Shown here one piece after another: positions 1-10,908 of a stretch of DNA of 64,000 nucleotides. The notes under the pieces were generated by a model. It was not told where the DNA came from. It saw nothing but the letters and a program-made list of their open reading frames with translations, and did not search any database. Numbering within the stretch: position 1 is the first letter of the stretch; the number at the start of each line of letters is the position of its first letter. This DNA comes from Paraprevotella xylaniphila YIT 11841 (GTDB lineage: Bacteria > Bacteroidota > Bacteroidia > Bacteroidales > Bacteroidaceae). The DNA lies in contig NZ_GL883853.1 in the NCBI RefSeq assembly GCF_000205165.1, positions 1 through 64,000 of the forward strand, given 5' to 3'. The position numbers and the translations under genes are program-made.

Positions 1-1155
1 TTCCACCTCGATGGCGTTTTTCATGCGGGTGTACATTTTGCTTGTCCGGATTTCTCCTTCCAGAGAATAGGCACGCGGATGTATGGCATGGGTCATGCCT
101 TGCTGCCCGTTGAATCCGTTCATACCCGTCAAGTCGTCCACAGTGTAATACCCGTCTCCTTGTCCTCCCCATCCGAAATTAAAATGGAAAAGGTTGTCCG
201 AGGCGCGGTATCCGTCTACCACTACGGCATGTCCGCCTGATGTCGGGGATACTCCGCTGTACACGATGGGCCAACCTTTTGCCAGGTCGTCGTACACCAT
301 ATCTTCCCATTCCGACTGGCTGATGCCGGATTTGTATGTACATCGGCTGTCCATGAGGAATTGTCCGGAGAAGGTATTGACCAAATCACGGATTTGTCCC
401 GATGTGGACGAACCGTAGGTGAGCCAGGTGGAGGTTCCCGTGATGGCCATCAGCGTAGCCACGGCCGTGTTCATGTCCTCGGGCGTGTTTCCTCCGTAGT
501 TGTCCTGCATCAGTTCCCATTGCAAGGGAGTCCCTTTCGGGAACGATTCGGTGACGGGGGCATCGCCGTAACCGTAAGTCGGTGTGTCATACTGCGAACG
601 GTCGGGCAGCTCTTTTCTCCAGTAATATGCCACTTGCGCGGCAGCCGTGGCCACACATCCGGTCAGCGCGCGGCCTCCTCCGTCTTTACGGAATGGGCAC
701 AAGTTGTTGTAAGGTGCCCCTTGCGACCAGTGTGCACTGACTAATGGAGCGATGTTCTCTTTGTCATTGGCCCGTGCTTGCGCTCTCAGACCTAAACCTT
801 GGGCTTGTGCCGCTTCTATCATCTGGCTGTATCCTTCCAACCAGTCGAGCATGGCGGGCGGGAGAGTTTGCGGGTCGAAATCTCCTTGTTCGGTGTATCC
901 TAAGACGTAAGGCATACAGTCGTCTCCGGATATGATGACAAAGCCTTGGTGGTTTCCCCTGTTGAAAATATAGAGGGGCGCGTACCCGTCGGTACTGTTG
1001 CGTTTGTTCACGAGGGTTTCCACGGTTTCGGGAATCTGGTTGCCACACATGTATGCCTGGGCTATTTCCCTGGCTTTTTCCGGGTCGATGGGGTCGGCCC
1101 ATATACATGTGGATGACGTGAGAAGCGTCAAAACTGTCAATAAGGGTTTCATCAT
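1..1155 (-). CDS. C10 family (streptopain-like) cysteine peptidase, 3' end cut by window
   Basis: A secreted papain-fold protease of MEROPS family C10 (SpeB/streptopain, interpain type), probably made as a zymogen. Reading the minus strand gives 385 residues with no stop before the window edge. Residues 1-20 form a signal peptide ending near IWA; 20-130 look like the inhibitory propeptide; the peptidase follows, with the nucleophile Cys about residue 167 in LTGCVATAAAQ, the His about 309 in GGHAVVVDGY and the conserved FNFGWGG Trp near 329. Two ATGs are adjacent (1155 and 1152). A Bacteroidetes promoter lies 38 bases upstream. C10 members often carry C-terminal domains, which would be beyond the window. 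Family assignment is firm; the substrate is unknown. Confidence 0.93.
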   Translation of the reverse strand, partial: MMKPLLTVLTLLTSSTCIWADPIDPEKAREIAQAYMCGNQIPETVETLVNKRNSTDGYAPLYIFNRGNHQGFVIISGDDCMPYVLGYTEQGDFDPQTLPPAMLDWLEGYSQMIEAAQAQGLGLRAQARANDKENIAPLVSAHWSQGAPYNNLCPFRKDGGGRALTGCVATAAAQVAYYWRKELPDRSQYDTPTYGYGDAPVTESFPKGTPLQWELMQDNYGGNTPEDMNTAVATLMAITGTSTWLTYGSSTSGQIRDLVNTFSGQFLMDSRCTYKSGISQSEWEDMVYDDLAKGWPIVYSGVSPTSGGHAVVVDGYRASDNLFHFNFGWGGQGDGYYTVDDLTGMNGFNGQQGMTHAIHPRAYSLEGEIRTSKMYTRMKNAIEVE

Positions 1156-1192
1156 AGGTTTCTATTTTTATTGATATTAGATTAATACGACC

Positions 1193-1200
1193 AAAGGTAA
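1193..1200 (-). promoter_or_regulatory. TAnnTTTG promoter for the C10 peptidase
   Basis: On the minus strand the octamer is TACCTTTG, the Bacteroidetes sigma -7 box, placed so that transcription would start about 30 bases before the peptidase ATG. It is divergent from the next promoter. Confidence 0.6.
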
Positions 1201-1263
1201 CTTTTTTTATGGACATTCCCGTCGTTTTCTTAAAATACTTGTGGTAGAACGTATTTATTTTAT

Positions 1264-1271
1264 TACTTTTG
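1264..1271 (+). promoter_or_regulatory. TAnnTTTG promoter for the 1296 gene
   Basis: TACTTTTG on the plus strand, 24 bases before the ATG at 1296; a purine-rich ribosome-binding stretch (AGAGGAAAGG) sits between. Confidence 0.6.
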
Positions 1272-1295
1272 CCAAAAAATTAAAGAGGAAAGGAT

Positions 1296-2057
1296 ATGCA
1301 GAAGAAGAATTACTATTTGGAGTCGGTTCTCGATTTGAACGCCAGTAATGTATGGGGAACGGAAGCCCAAGAGCTTTTGGAATTGTGGCAAAAGGATATT
1401 AAGGAAGAAGGTTTTTCTTCATCTGAGGAAAAAGTGCTGAACGTCATCCGGTTGGCTTTTGACGTGTATCATTTCGACCCGAAAGATGACCGGGATGTCA
1501 TGAGGTATAATAATGGAGATTATGTCATTCTGCCCAGTGTGGACAAACGCAAAGGAGCCGTGGCCATACGTAAGAAAGAGATCCGCCGGATTACGGATCT
1601 CTCGTATGAGAACATTAAACATATTACGGCATCCGACCTGCTGAAGTTGATAGAAGGTAATTTCGGCGGTGGTTGGGATTCCATATCTTTGACGATAAAA
1701 GACATTATAGAGTCGGCTTTCGACATTAGTACGACAACCTTGCCTGCTTCACGCATTCATGCAGCGGGCGGTACGTTGGAACGTAAGGTTGCTGATGGGT
1801 ATGAAGTACTGGAGATTGCGAAAGGGACATGGGTAGAGGCTATTTTTGCCAAAAAGCGCGAACCGGTAGAGAAGTTGCGTTTTGTGCCCGAACCGGAATA
1901 TGACGAAGACGGCAACCGCCGTATTGTGGACGAAGACACAGAAACTGATTCGGAGTCGGAAGAAGAGGGCGATACGGCAGGAGATGACACTTTTTACGGA
2001 AGCTATACCCCTGAGGCGGACATCAAGGATGTAGATGAAGAACTGGCAGACGAATGA
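1296..2057 (+). CDS. conserved hypothetical protein with acidic C-terminal tail
   Basis: I do not recognise a characterised family. The 253-residue product has no signal peptide or membrane segment, so it is likely cytosolic. The first ~190 residues look globular and mixed alpha/beta; from about residue 195 to the end the chain is very acidic and low in complexity (runs of D and E such as DEDTETDSESEEEGD), probably disordered. The start is supported by a purine-rich site and a promoter. It sits 26 bases ahead of the cysteine desulfidase-like gene, so the two may be cotranscribed. No function can be assigned. Confidence 0.8.
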   Translation: MQKKNYYLESVLDLNASNVWGTEAQELLELWQKDIKEEGFSSSEEKVLNVIRLAFDVYHFDPKDDRDVMRYNNGDYVILPSVDKRKGAVAIRKKEIRRITDLSYENIKHITASDLLKLIEGNFGGGWDSISLTIKDIIESAFDISTTTLPASRIHAAGGTLERKVADGYEVLEIAKGTWVEAIFAKKREPVEKLRFVPEPEYDEDGNRRIVDEDTETDSESEEEGDTAGDDTFYGSYTPEADIKDVDEELADE

Positions 2058-2083
2058 CCTTTGGGCCGGAAAAAGAATAAAAT

Positions 2084-3376
2084 ATGAAAATTGAAAAAAC
2101 GGAGCGGGAACGCATCATCCGGTTGGTGAAGCAACAGGTGGTGCCGGCAATGGGATGCACAGAACCTATATGCGTATCTCTTTGTGTGGCCCGCGCGGCA
2201 GAGGTGCTTGGAGAAAGGCCGGTCGCTGCCGGCGTCTTTCTCAGCGCGAATATACTGAAAAATGCCATGGGGGTGGGAATTCCCGGTACGGGTATGGTGG
2301 GACTTCCCATAGCCATAGCTTTAGGCGTAGTGGCAGGTAAGTCTGCATACGGACTTGAGGTGCTGAAAGACGTAACGCCGGCCGACGTAGAACAAGGAAA
2401 ACAATATATCGCGGAGCGGCGTGTCAAAATATCATTGAAAGAAGGCATTTCGGAAAAGCTTTATGTCGAAGCCATAGTGGATGGTGAGTCCGGCCATAGG
2501 GTTACGGCTGTCATCGCCGGTCAGCACACGCATTTCGTTTATGTGGAGAAAGACGGGCAAGTGCTGTTGGACAACCGTATGCCTCAAGGAGAGGAATCCG
2601 GAGAAGACGAATGCGAACTCAACTTGCGTAAAGTGTACGATTTTTCCGTAGAGGCACCGTTGGAAGAAATCGAATTTATCCGGGAAGCACGCCGCTTGAA
2701 CGAATCTGCCTCCCAACAGGCCTTGAAAGGGTGCTACGGACATGAGTTGGGCAAGACGCTGAGCCGTCCTTTGGGGCGTGGTATTATGGGGGATACGATA
2801 TTCTCTCATATCCTGTCGAGCACCTCATGTGCGTGCGATGCCCGCATGGCTGGGGCTATGATTCCGGTGATGAGCAATTCTGGAAGCGGCAACCAGGGGA
2901 TTTGCGCTACGATGCCGGTCGTGGTTTTTGCCGAAGAGAACCACAATACGGACGAAGAACTTATCCGCGCGCTTATGCTGAGCCATCTGACAGCCATTTA
3001 TATCAAGCAAAGTCTGGGGGTCCTGTCGGCATTGTGCGGATGCGTGGTGGCTTCCACGGGATCGAGCTGTGGCATCACCTATCTGATGGGAGGAAAGTAC
3101 GAGCAAGTCTCATACGCCGTAAAGAATATGATAGCGAACCTTACCGGGATGATTTGCGATGGAGCCAAACCGAGTTGCGCATTGAAATTGACGAGCGGGG
3201 TTTCTACGGCTGTATTGTCAGCCATGTTGGCCATGCAACAGAAGTGTGTGAGCAGTGTGGAAGGCATTATCGACGATGATGTGGATAAGAGCATACACAA
3301 CTTGACCAGTATCGGGGCTGAAGCCATGAACGAAACCGACCGTAAGGTTTTGGAGATTATGACACATAAGAACTGA
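2084..3376 (+). CDS. L-cysteine desulfidase family protein (UPF0597 / CyuA-like)
   Basis: A 430-residue member of the UPF0597 family (E. coli YhaM/CyuA; archaeal L-cysteine desulfidase), related to the alpha chain of Fe-S serine dehydratases. Characterised members split L-cysteine to pyruvate, ammonia and sulfide using a 4Fe-4S cluster. The motif GCTEP puts a Cys at residue 25, where the archaeal enzyme has a cluster ligand; further Cys occur in SSTSCACDAR, ASTGSSCGITYLMGG and GAKPSCALK. Length is normal for the family. It follows the unknown acidic protein by 26 bases and is closed by an intrinsic terminator. Substrate (cysteine versus serine) cannot be settled from sequence alone. Confidence 0.88.
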   Translation: MKIEKTERERIIRLVKQQVVPAMGCTEPICVSLCVARAAEVLGERPVAAGVFLSANILKNAMGVGIPGTGMVGLPIAIALGVVAGKSAYGLEVLKDVTPADVEQGKQYIAERRVKISLKEGISEKLYVEAIVDGESGHRVTAVIAGQHTHFVYVEKDGQVLLDNRMPQGEESGEDECELNLRKVYDFSVEAPLEEIEFIREARRLNESASQQALKGCYGHELGKTLSRPLGRGIMGDTIFSHILSSTSCACDARMAGAMIPVMSNSGSGNQGICATMPVVVFAEENHNTDEELIRALMLSHLTAIYIKQSLGVLSALCGCVVASTGSSCGITYLMGGKYEQVSYAVKNMIANLTGMICDGAKPSCALKLTSGVSTAVLSAMLAMQQKCVSSVEGIIDDDVDKSIHNLTSIGAEAMNETDRKVLEIMTHKN

Positions 3377-3401
3377 ATTTGGATTTAAGTCTTTTTAAGA
3401 A

Positions 3402-3427
3402 GAAAACGGGCGAAAGCCCGTTTTTTC
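3402..3427 (+). terminator. intrinsic terminator after the desulfidase-like gene
   Basis: Short GC stem ACGGGC / GCCCGT with a GAAA-type loop followed by six T, 26 bases after the stop codon. Confidence 0.85.
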
Positions 3428-3462
3428 TGATTTATATCAGATGTTTATTCCGACAGAAGTTT

Positions 3463-3470
3463 TAGATTTG
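3463..3470 (+). promoter_or_regulatory. TAnnTTTG promoter for the GH30 gene
   Basis: TAGATTTG, 34 bases upstream of the ATG at 3505. Confidence 0.6.
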
Positions 3471-3504
3471 TAACCGTTATTCATTAACCCAATTTTTAAC
3501 TATT

Positions 3505-5016
3505 ATGAAACAAAAAATCAAAATGCTTTTTGCATGCGGTTGTCTGGCGGCGTGGTCTGCCGGAACATTGGCACAGTCGTTTACGTGGTACTCGAGCACG
3601 GAAGACAACATGTGGCAAACCTCTGTCGTGAAGATGGCCAAGAAGGCCGAGAATCCCTTGGTGACGGTGGACGAAGATGAGAAGCCCATCGTGGAGTTCA
3701 AGGCATGGGCTGCCACGTTTAACGAATTGGACTGGGACGCATTGGGGATATTGACCCGTGATGAGCAGGATGAAATCTTGAAGAAGGTATTTTCACCGGA
3801 TGGCGATTTGCGTTTTTCCCGTGGCCGCATTTCCATGAACGCCAACGACTATGCCCGGTCCTGGTATAGCTGCGACGAGGTGGAAGGGGATTTAGAACTG
3901 CGTTATTTCAACATCGACCGAGACAAGCAGACAATAATTCCCTTCATACGTGCGGCACAGAAGTATAACCCTGATTTGACGTTCTGGATATCTCCATGGT
4001 GCCCTCCCAGTTGGATGAAAATCAATGGTGATTATCCTGTGCTAGGCAGCAAGTTCAATAACATGCCCGAAAAGATGAACTACATCCTTTACGGTAATGT
4101 GAACGATAAGGTGGATCCCGACGAAATGAAACTGGTCGGCAAGAGAGGGGATAAGTTCCCACGCCAGTTGGCCACCACGGACTACTTTATACAAGATCCG
4201 CGTTACTTGCAGGCGTACGCCAATTATTTCTGTAAGTTTATCGACGCTTACAAGGAACAGGGGGTGAATATCGACATGGTGATATATCAGAACGAGGCAT
4301 ACAGCTACACGCCTTACCCTGGTTGTGCATGGACGGCCGAGGGAACGGTGCGGTTCAATCGTGACTATCTGGGTCCCACGCTCAGACAAAAACATCCGGA
4401 GGTGAAGCTTTATCTCGGGACGTTCAACACTAACCGTGTGGACTATGTGCAGAAGATTGCTTCCGACACGAAGTTGCAGGAATACGTTAGCGGCATGGCA
4501 TTCCAATGGGAAGGCCGCGAGTCGCTCCCCGTGCTACGCAAGGAACATCCCGGGTGGAACTATATATGTTCGGAAAGCGAATGCGGATGGGGCAGCTTCG
4601 ACTGGGGGGCAGGCGAACATACCTTTGAACTGATGAACCATTACTTAGGCAACGGGTGCAACGAATACACTTTCTGGAATTTCATCTTGGCCGACAATGG
4701 CGAGAGCCCGTGGGGATGGAAGCAGAACGCGCTCATTCGCGTGGATTCCAAAACCCGCAAGTTTACTTATACACCTGAGTATTTTGCCGTGAAGCATTAC
4801 AGTAATTTTATCTCGAAAGGCACACGTGTGGTGGCTTACAAGGCACAGGGTGAAGACAGGATGCCGGTATTGGTATGCCAGACACCGGAGGGTAAGTATG
4901 TGGTAGTTGCCGGAAATTTCAAGGACGAGGCTTCTCCTTTGGTCGTCAAGATAGGAGAGAAGAGCTTGTCTGCTGAATTGGCGGCGCATTCTTATAATAC
5001 ATTTGTGATGAAATGA
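3505..5016 (+). CDS. glycoside hydrolase family 30 enzyme (secreted)
   Basis: A 503-residue retaining beta-glycosidase of family GH30 (clan A), exported by a signal peptide ending at TLAQ (about residue 24). The likely acid/base is Glu264 in VIYQNEAYSYTP and the likely nucleophile Glu357 in YICSESECGWG; WISPWCPPSWMK is the usual GH30 loop. The last ~70 residues form the beta-sandwich that wraps the barrel in this family. It has its own promoter and terminator and stands alone with no SusCD pair nearby, so it is not part of a visible polysaccharide-utilisation locus. Subfamily (beta-1,6-glucanase, beta-glucosidase or other) cannot be fixed by eye. Confidence 0.9.
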   Translation: MKQKIKMLFACGCLAAWSAGTLAQSFTWYSSTEDNMWQTSVVKMAKKAENPLVTVDEDEKPIVEFKAWAATFNELDWDALGILTRDEQDEILKKVFSPDGDLRFSRGRISMNANDYARSWYSCDEVEGDLELRYFNIDRDKQTIIPFIRAAQKYNPDLTFWISPWCPPSWMKINGDYPVLGSKFNNMPEKMNYILYGNVNDKVDPDEMKLVGKRGDKFPRQLATTDYFIQDPRYLQAYANYFCKFIDAYKEQGVNIDMVIYQNEAYSYTPYPGCAWTAEGTVRFNRDYLGPTLRQKHPEVKLYLGTFNTNRVDYVQKIASDTKLQEYVSGMAFQWEGRESLPVLRKEHPGWNYICSESECGWGSFDWGAGEHTFELMNHYLGNGCNEYTFWNFILADNGESPWGWKQNALIRVDSKTRKFTYTPEYFAVKHYSNFISKGTRVVAYKAQGEDRMPVLVCQTPEGKYVVVAGNFKDEASPLVVKIGEKSLSAELAAHSYNTFVMK

Positions 5017-5044
5017 TACGGTTTGCATAAGGGTTTCCCCGTAA

Positions 5045-5083
5045 AAAGGGCCGGTTTCGCAAGGGGACGGAACCGGCCCTTTG
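5045..5083 (+). terminator. intrinsic terminator after the GH30 gene
   Basis: Inverted repeat AAGGGCCGGTT / AACCGGCCCTT with a 14-base loop, starting 29 bases after the stop codon. Confidence 0.8.
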
Positions 5084-5223
5084 CGTATGCCGTACAGTGT
5101 AGGTCTTGTTAAAACTTGTTATATCCAGTAGGGGAAAAGTTTTCAGGAGTAAACCTTAAGCCCGGAAACGGGTCATACTTCTGTGAAACAAAAAAGAATG
5201 GTTTAATTAAAAAGGAAACAACT

Positions 5224-5664
5224 ATGAGAAAATGGATGGTGGCCGCATGTTTTGCTTTGTTGGCCGGAAGCACATTGTCAGCCCAAGAGGGCGGAAACGC
5301 GCCGCGTATGCGGACGGATCCCGGACAGATGGCCAAAAGGATGGCCGGGAAACTGATGTTGGACGACGAAACATCGGCAAAATTCATTCCCCTTTACGAG
5401 GAATACATGCAAAAGTTGGCGGAATGCCGCATACCCGGAAAGAAAATGGGAAGTCAGGCGGCACAATCGGATAAAGATATAGATGAGAACATAAAGGCTC
5501 GTTTTTCGGCTCAGGAGAGACGGTTGGACGTGCAGAAAAGCTACTATGACAAGTTTAAGAAAGTGTTGACGATGAGACAGGTGCAACAGCTTTATGAACG
5601 TCCGGACATGGGAAGTCGTCCGCGTTTTCAGGGACAAAGACAGCATCCTGCGCCGCGTCGCTGA
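5224..5664 (+). CDS. small periplasmic protein, possibly Spy/CpxP-like
   Basis: A 146-residue exported protein: signal peptide to about TLSAQ (residue 20), then a helical, charged, Met- and Gln-rich body and a basic Arg/Pro/Gln-rich tail. The pattern of helices with KVLTMRQVQQLYE recalls the LTxxQ motif of periplasmic Spy/CpxP chaperone-like proteins, but the match is only by eye. I chose the ATG at 5224 because AAAAAGGA lies directly upstream and a signal peptide begins there; an in-frame upstream start at 5116 would bury the signal. It is followed by a palindromic repeat and a two-way terminator. Confidence 0.75.
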   Translation: MRKWMVAACFALLAGSTLSAQEGGNAPRMRTDPGQMAKRMAGKLMLDDETSAKFIPLYEEYMQKLAECRIPGKKMGSQAAQSDKDIDENIKARFSAQERRLDVQKSYYDKFKKVLTMRQVQQLYERPDMGSRPRFQGQRQHPAPRR

Positions 5665-5693
5665 AAAGCAGGCAGGAGGCTGTAAAACCGTTT

Positions 5694-5773
5694 GTCGCAG
5701 AACGGAAAATCAATCTCAGGAGATTGAAAAATCATTCGGCTGAGAATGAAAAATCTTTTGGCGCAGATTTTTA
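5694..5773. repeat. palindromic intergenic repeat, copy A
   Basis: One of four related intergenic elements in the window (others near 21741, 35689 and 49896). It contains the modules CGCAGAACGGAAAATC, AATCTCAGGAGATTG and GGCTGAGAATGAAAAATC, and ends in GGCGCAGATTTTT. Read on the other strand it closely matches copy B. It lies between two converging genes, after the 5224 gene and before the atp terminator. Confidence 0.75.
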
Positions 5774-5882
5774 TAACGTTAATTATCAGGTTGTTGCAAA
5801 TAGCCTTCCGAATGTCTTTTTTAGGTCTGTAACATAAGAGTAGGAAACACAGGCGAGGGCGATAGAGGAATCTGGAAAAAAT

Positions 5883-5930
5883 GATCGGGCATACAGAGGA
5901 ATTTCTCTTGGTATGCCCGGTCTGTTTTTA
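5883..5930 (-). terminator. two-way terminator, end of the atp operon
   Basis: Stem CGGGCATAC / GTATGCCCG with A/T runs on both sides, so it can stop minus-strand transcription leaving atpG and plus-strand transcription from the 5224 gene. Confidence 0.8.
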
Positions 5931-5951
5931 AAAGTTGCGGAGCGTGATGTG

Positions 5952-6821
5952 TCATGCCATGGTGCCGCCCATGATGTCCAACAGTTCGTTGGTGATGGCT
6001 TGTTGGCGTCCTTTGTTGTACACGACGGTTAGGTCCTGTATCAAGTTGTTGGCATTGTCCGTGGCTATCTGCATGGCCATGCTTCGTGTGGCATGTTCGG
6101 ATGCGTTGGAGTCTAAAAGCGTGGTATAGACTTTCAGTTTCAACACCTCCGGAATCAGTTTGGCCAATAAAACCTCTTCCGAAGGTTCTATCAGGTAGTC
6201 CGGCTGATGGTTATCGTCCGGAGCCTCGGTCATGGCAGACAAATCTATCGGTAAATATACCGTGTTGACGAGTTCCTGCGAACCGGCAGATTTAAAGTGA
6301 TGGTAAATAAGCTCTACCCGGTCTATGTCGCCCGACAAAAAACGTTCGCATAGTTCCGCAGCCAGTTTCTCACATTCCGTATAATTAGGCTTGTCGGCCA
6401 TGTGCGTGTAATCTCCGGCCGGGGTAAAGCCCGATTTTTTCACTGCGTCCGCAATCTTTCTCCCTATGGGATAGATGACGAGGTTTTCCTTTGCCATTTG
6501 CGCGTGTCCGTCCAACCACTGATGGTAAGCGCGTATGACGTTGGAGTTGAATCCGCCGCATAAACTGCTGTTGGACGAGAATATGACCAGTGCGATGCGC
6601 TTTGCCTCCCGTTGAGTGGCAAAGGGCGATTCTGCCTTACCGCCGGTTTGCAAGAAGTGGGTCATGATGGCCGACATCTGCCGTTCGTAGGGCAACATGC
6701 CTTCGATGACTTCTTGTGCCTTGTGCAGCTTGGCGGAAGCCACCATTTTCATGGCCGACGTAATCTTCAGCGTATTATTGGCCGAGAGTATTCTGCCCTT
6801 TACTTCTTTTAATGATGCCAT
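5952..6821 (-). CDS. atpG: ATP synthase F1 subunit gamma
   Basis: The central rotating stalk of F1, 289 residues. The N-terminus (MASLKEVKGRILSANNTLKITSAM) and the C-terminal helix with NEL and MGGTMA match the conserved ends of gamma. The two terminal helices turn inside the alpha3beta3 head. Last gene of the eight-gene atp operon, starting 6 bases after atpA and followed by a terminator. Confidence 0.97.
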   Translation of the reverse strand: MASLKEVKGRILSANNTLKITSAMKMVASAKLHKAQEVIEGMLPYERQMSAIMTHFLQTGGKAESPFATQREAKRIALVIFSSNSSLCGGFNSNVIRAYHQWLDGHAQMAKENLVIYPIGRKIADAVKKSGFTPAGDYTHMADKPNYTECEKLAAELCERFLSGDIDRVELIYHHFKSAGSQELVNTVYLPIDLSAMTEAPDDNHQPDYLIEPSEEVLLAKLIPEVLKLKVYTTLLDSNASEHATRSMAMQIATDNANNLIQDLTVVYNKGRQQAITNELLDIMGGTMA

Positions 6822-6827
6822 GGTCTA

Positions 6828-8414
6828 TCAGTTTTTAAATAACAGAAGAGTGGACTGAGCCACATCTTCGATGACTTTGGTCACTTGTTCGTTGATGACT
6901 CCACCTTCTAAAACCTCCAACACATCCTGACGGTGCGACGTGCGCAGGCTTTCCAGAAATTCATGCTGGAAGGCAATGACCTGGTCAATACGTATATCGC
7001 GCATCAGTCCGTGCGTACCGCAATAGAGGATAGCGACTTGTTCGCCTACCGGCATTGGGGAGTACTGGGGCTGTATCAACAGTTGGTTGTTCTTTCGTCC
7101 GCGGTCGATGGTCATGACGGTCACGGAATCCATGTCGTTGCTGAACTTGGAGAAAGCTTCCAGTTCACGGTATTGCGCCTGGTCGATTTTCAGTGTACTG
7201 GCCACTTTCTTCATGCTCTTGATTTGCGCGCTGCCGCCCACACGGGATACGGAGATACCTACATTGATGGCCGGACGGAAGCCTTGGTTGAACAAGTCCG
7301 TTTCGAGGAATATCTGTCCGTCGGTGATGGAAATCACATTCGTAGGGATGTAGGCGGATACGTCGCCTGCCTGTGTCTCGATGATGGGGAGTGCCGTGAG
7401 CGAACCTCCGCATTTCACTTTTCCTTTCAGGCTTTCCGGCAGGTCGTTCATCTGCTCGGCCACTTCCTGTTGGTTGATGATTTTGGCTGCACGTTCCAAC
7501 AGGCGGGAGTGCAGGTAGAAGATGTCGCCGGGGTAAGCTTCGCGGCCCGACGGGCGGCGCAGGATGAGCGAAACTTCGCGGTAGGCTACGGCCTGTTTGG
7601 AAAGGTCGTCGAATACGACTAAGGCATGGCGGCCGGTGTCGCGGAAATATTCCCCGATGGCTGCCCCGGCAAACGGTGCGAAGTATTGCAATGCGGCCGG
7701 GTCGGCAGCCGTGGCGGCAACGACCACCGTGTAGTCCATGGCACCTTTTTCACGCAGCGTGTTGACGATGTTGGCCACGGTGGAGCCTTTCTGCCCGATG
7801 GCCACATAGATGCAGTACACCGGTTTGCCCGCCTCGTAGGCGGAGCGTTGGTTGATGATGGTGTCGATGGCTATCGCGGTCTTTCCCGTTTGGCGGTCGC
7901 CGATGATCAATTCACGTTGTCCCCGTCCGATAGGAATCATGGCATCGATGGCCTTGATGCCTGTCTGCAAGGGTTCCGATACCGGTTGGCGGTAAATGAC
8001 CCCGGGAGCTTTGCGTTCCAACGGCATTTCGAAAAGTTCTCCTCCTACGGTACCTCTTCCGTCCAAAGGAACGCCCAACGGGTCGATGACACGTCCCAGC
8101 ATGTTCTCGCTGACCCGTATGGACGCAATTCGTCCCGTACGTTTCACGATCATGCCCTCTTTGATGAGGTCTGTGGCTCCTAAGAGGACGGCACCCACGT
8201 TGTCCTCTTCCAGGTTCATCACTACGCCCATCACTCCGTTTTCAAATTCCAATAATTCATTGGCCTCGGCATGGAGCAACCCATAAATACGTGCCACGCC
8301 GTCGCTGACCTGCAACACGGCACCCACTTCGTCGAACTGGATAGACGTGTTGATTCCTTTGAGCTGTTGGAGCAATACCTCCGAAACCTCGCTGGGTCTT
8401 ATCTTATCTGGCAT
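6828..8414 (-). CDS. atpA: ATP synthase F1 subunit alpha
   Basis: Non-catalytic nucleotide-binding subunit of F1, 528 residues, slightly longer than the common ~510. The P-loop [13 protein letters not shown] lies about residue 170; [14 protein letters not shown] and the alpha signature [17 protein letters not shown] are present. The N-terminal part carries the region that docks with delta. It lies between atpH and atpG on the minus strand. Confidence 0.98.
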   Translation of the reverse strand: MPDKIRPSEVSEVLLQQLKGINTSIQFDEVGAVLQVSDGVARIYGLLHAEANELLEFENGVMGVVMNLEEDNVGAVLLGATDLIKEGMIVKRTGRIASIRVSENMLGRVIDPLGVPLDGRGTVGGELFEMPLERKAPGVIYRQPVSEPLQTGIKAIDAMIPIGRGQRELIIGDRQTGKTAIAIDTIINQRSAYEAGKPVYCIYVAIGQKGSTVANIVNTLREKGAMDYTVVVAATAADPAALQYFAPFAGAAIGEYFRDTGRHALVVFDDLSKQAVAYREVSLILRRPSGREAYPGDIFYLHSRLLERAAKIINQQEVAEQMNDLPESLKGKVKCGGSLTALPIIETQAGDVSAYIPTNVISITDGQIFLETDLFNQGFRPAINVGISVSRVGGSAQIKSMKKVASTLKIDQAQYRELEAFSKFSNDMDSVTVMTIDRGRKNNQLLIQPQYSPMPVGEQVAILYCGTHGLMRDIRIDQVIAFQHEFLESLRTSHRQDVLEVLEGGVINEQVTKVIEDVAQSTLLLFKN

Positions 8415-8432
8415 ATTCTTGTTTCCTTTTCA

Positions 8433-8993
8433 TTATACTATTCTTCTGTTTTTCTCGATGAACTGTTTCTTCACGCGTTTCAACTGTCCGGCTATGCTGG
8501 CATCGATTCGCCAATAGCCGATTTCCAGAATGCCACCGCCGATGATACCGGGGTCTACTTTGGTTTTGAATTCCACCGTGCGTCCCCGATAGCGTTTCAG
8601 GATGAGCGTTTTCAGTTCGTTGAGGGTTTCCTCCGGTAGCGGCATAGCCGTGACAAGTTTTCCCTGACGTATTTTTTTCTTTTTCCGATATAAGAATAAG
8701 AAAGAATGCAGGATGAAAGCCAACAGCTTTTCGCGCCTTTTTTCAAGTAGCAGATAGAAAAATTTGGTCAGCTCTTCGCATGTGTCAGCTCCGGCGGTAG
8801 CATTGTGCAGGAGCTTTATTTTCTCTGTACGGCTCACCATCGGATTCTCTATCGTGTGGCGGAACTCCGGAAGCTCGTTGTATTGGAACAGGAGCTGTTG
8901 AGCCTGTTCGTACACCAAGGTCTCGTGTCCGTTCTCACACGCGAAGAGCAGCAATGCGCGGGCATAACGTCTTGCAATAATTCCTATATCCAT
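8433..8993 (-). CDS. atpH: ATP synthase F1 subunit delta
   Basis: The OSCP-type connector between the peripheral stalk and the top of F1, 186 residues. The helical N-terminal domain begins MDIGIIARRYARALLLFA, the typical delta start, and the C-terminal region ending IIGGGILEIGYWRIDASIAG matches the family. Its ATG overlaps the atpF stop by one base (TAATG), indicating translational coupling. Confidence 0.93.
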   Translation of the reverse strand: MDIGIIARRYARALLLFACENGHETLVYEQAQQLLFQYNELPEFRHTIENPMVSRTEKIKLLHNATAGADTCEELTKFFYLLLEKRREKLLAFILHSFLFLYRKKKKIRQGKLVTAMPLPEETLNELKTLILKRYRGRTVEFKTKVDPGIIGGGILEIGYWRIDASIAGQLKRVKKQFIEKNRRIV

Positions 8994-9499
8994 TATTCAA
9001 TGTCGTTGTTTGATTTAACTTCGTCCAACAGTCTGTTCACTAATTCAAGCTGTTCCTTATCATCAGACAGTTTTTTACGCAACACCTTTTCAGCTACATC
9101 TACGGACAGTATTGCCACTTGCCGACGTATGTCGTTGATGGCACTTTCTTTTTCCGCAGCAATCTGGTGGCGGGTCTCGTCCAGGGCTTTCCGAGCTTCG
9201 GTGCGTGCCCGTTCGCGCGCTTCTGCGATGATGCGGTCGCGCGTGGCGGAAGCTTCTTTCAGTATGGCGGTCTGCTCTTCGTGCGCCCGTGCCAGCAGTG
9301 CTTCGCTTTCGGCTTTCACCTGCTGCAACTGCTCGTTGGCCTGGCGGGCAGCCTCCAGCGAACTGTCTATGTATTGTTTCCGTTTGTCCACCATTCCGGT
9401 GATGACAGGAAATGCGTATTTAGCCAAGATGAAGAATACGATTCCGAATATAATCACCATCCAGAACAATGTACCCGGATCCGGGGTTAGCAGTCCCAT
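8993..9499 (-). CDS. atpF: ATP synthase Fo subunit b
   Basis: Peripheral-stalk subunit of 168 residues: one membrane helix near the N-terminus (LFWMVIIFGIVFFILAKYA) followed by a long charged coiled coil that reaches to delta. I start at the ATG at 9499 rather than the in-frame TTG three codons earlier. It follows the atpE stop by 13 bases and overlaps atpH. Confidence 0.93.
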   Translation of the reverse strand: MGLLTPDPGTLFWMVIIFGIVFFILAKYAFPVITGMVDKRKQYIDSSLEAARQANEQLQQVKAESEALLARAHEEQTAILKEASATRDRIIAEARERARTEARKALDETRHQIAAEKESAINDIRRQVAILSVDVAEKVLRKKLSDDKEQLELVNRLLDEVKSNNDIE

Positions 9500-9512
9500 A
9501 AGCAACAACGGT

Positions 9513-10867
<1,355 letters not shown>

Positions 10868-10908
10868 TCCTTAGACTTCTCTTTTTATGTGTCCGGATAA
10901 GGGAGCGG

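Noticed and set aside
764-1216. 150-residue minus-strand ORF over the C10 peptidase gene
   Set aside because: It is a frame-shifted shadow of the peptidase reading frame and has no recognisable protein features.
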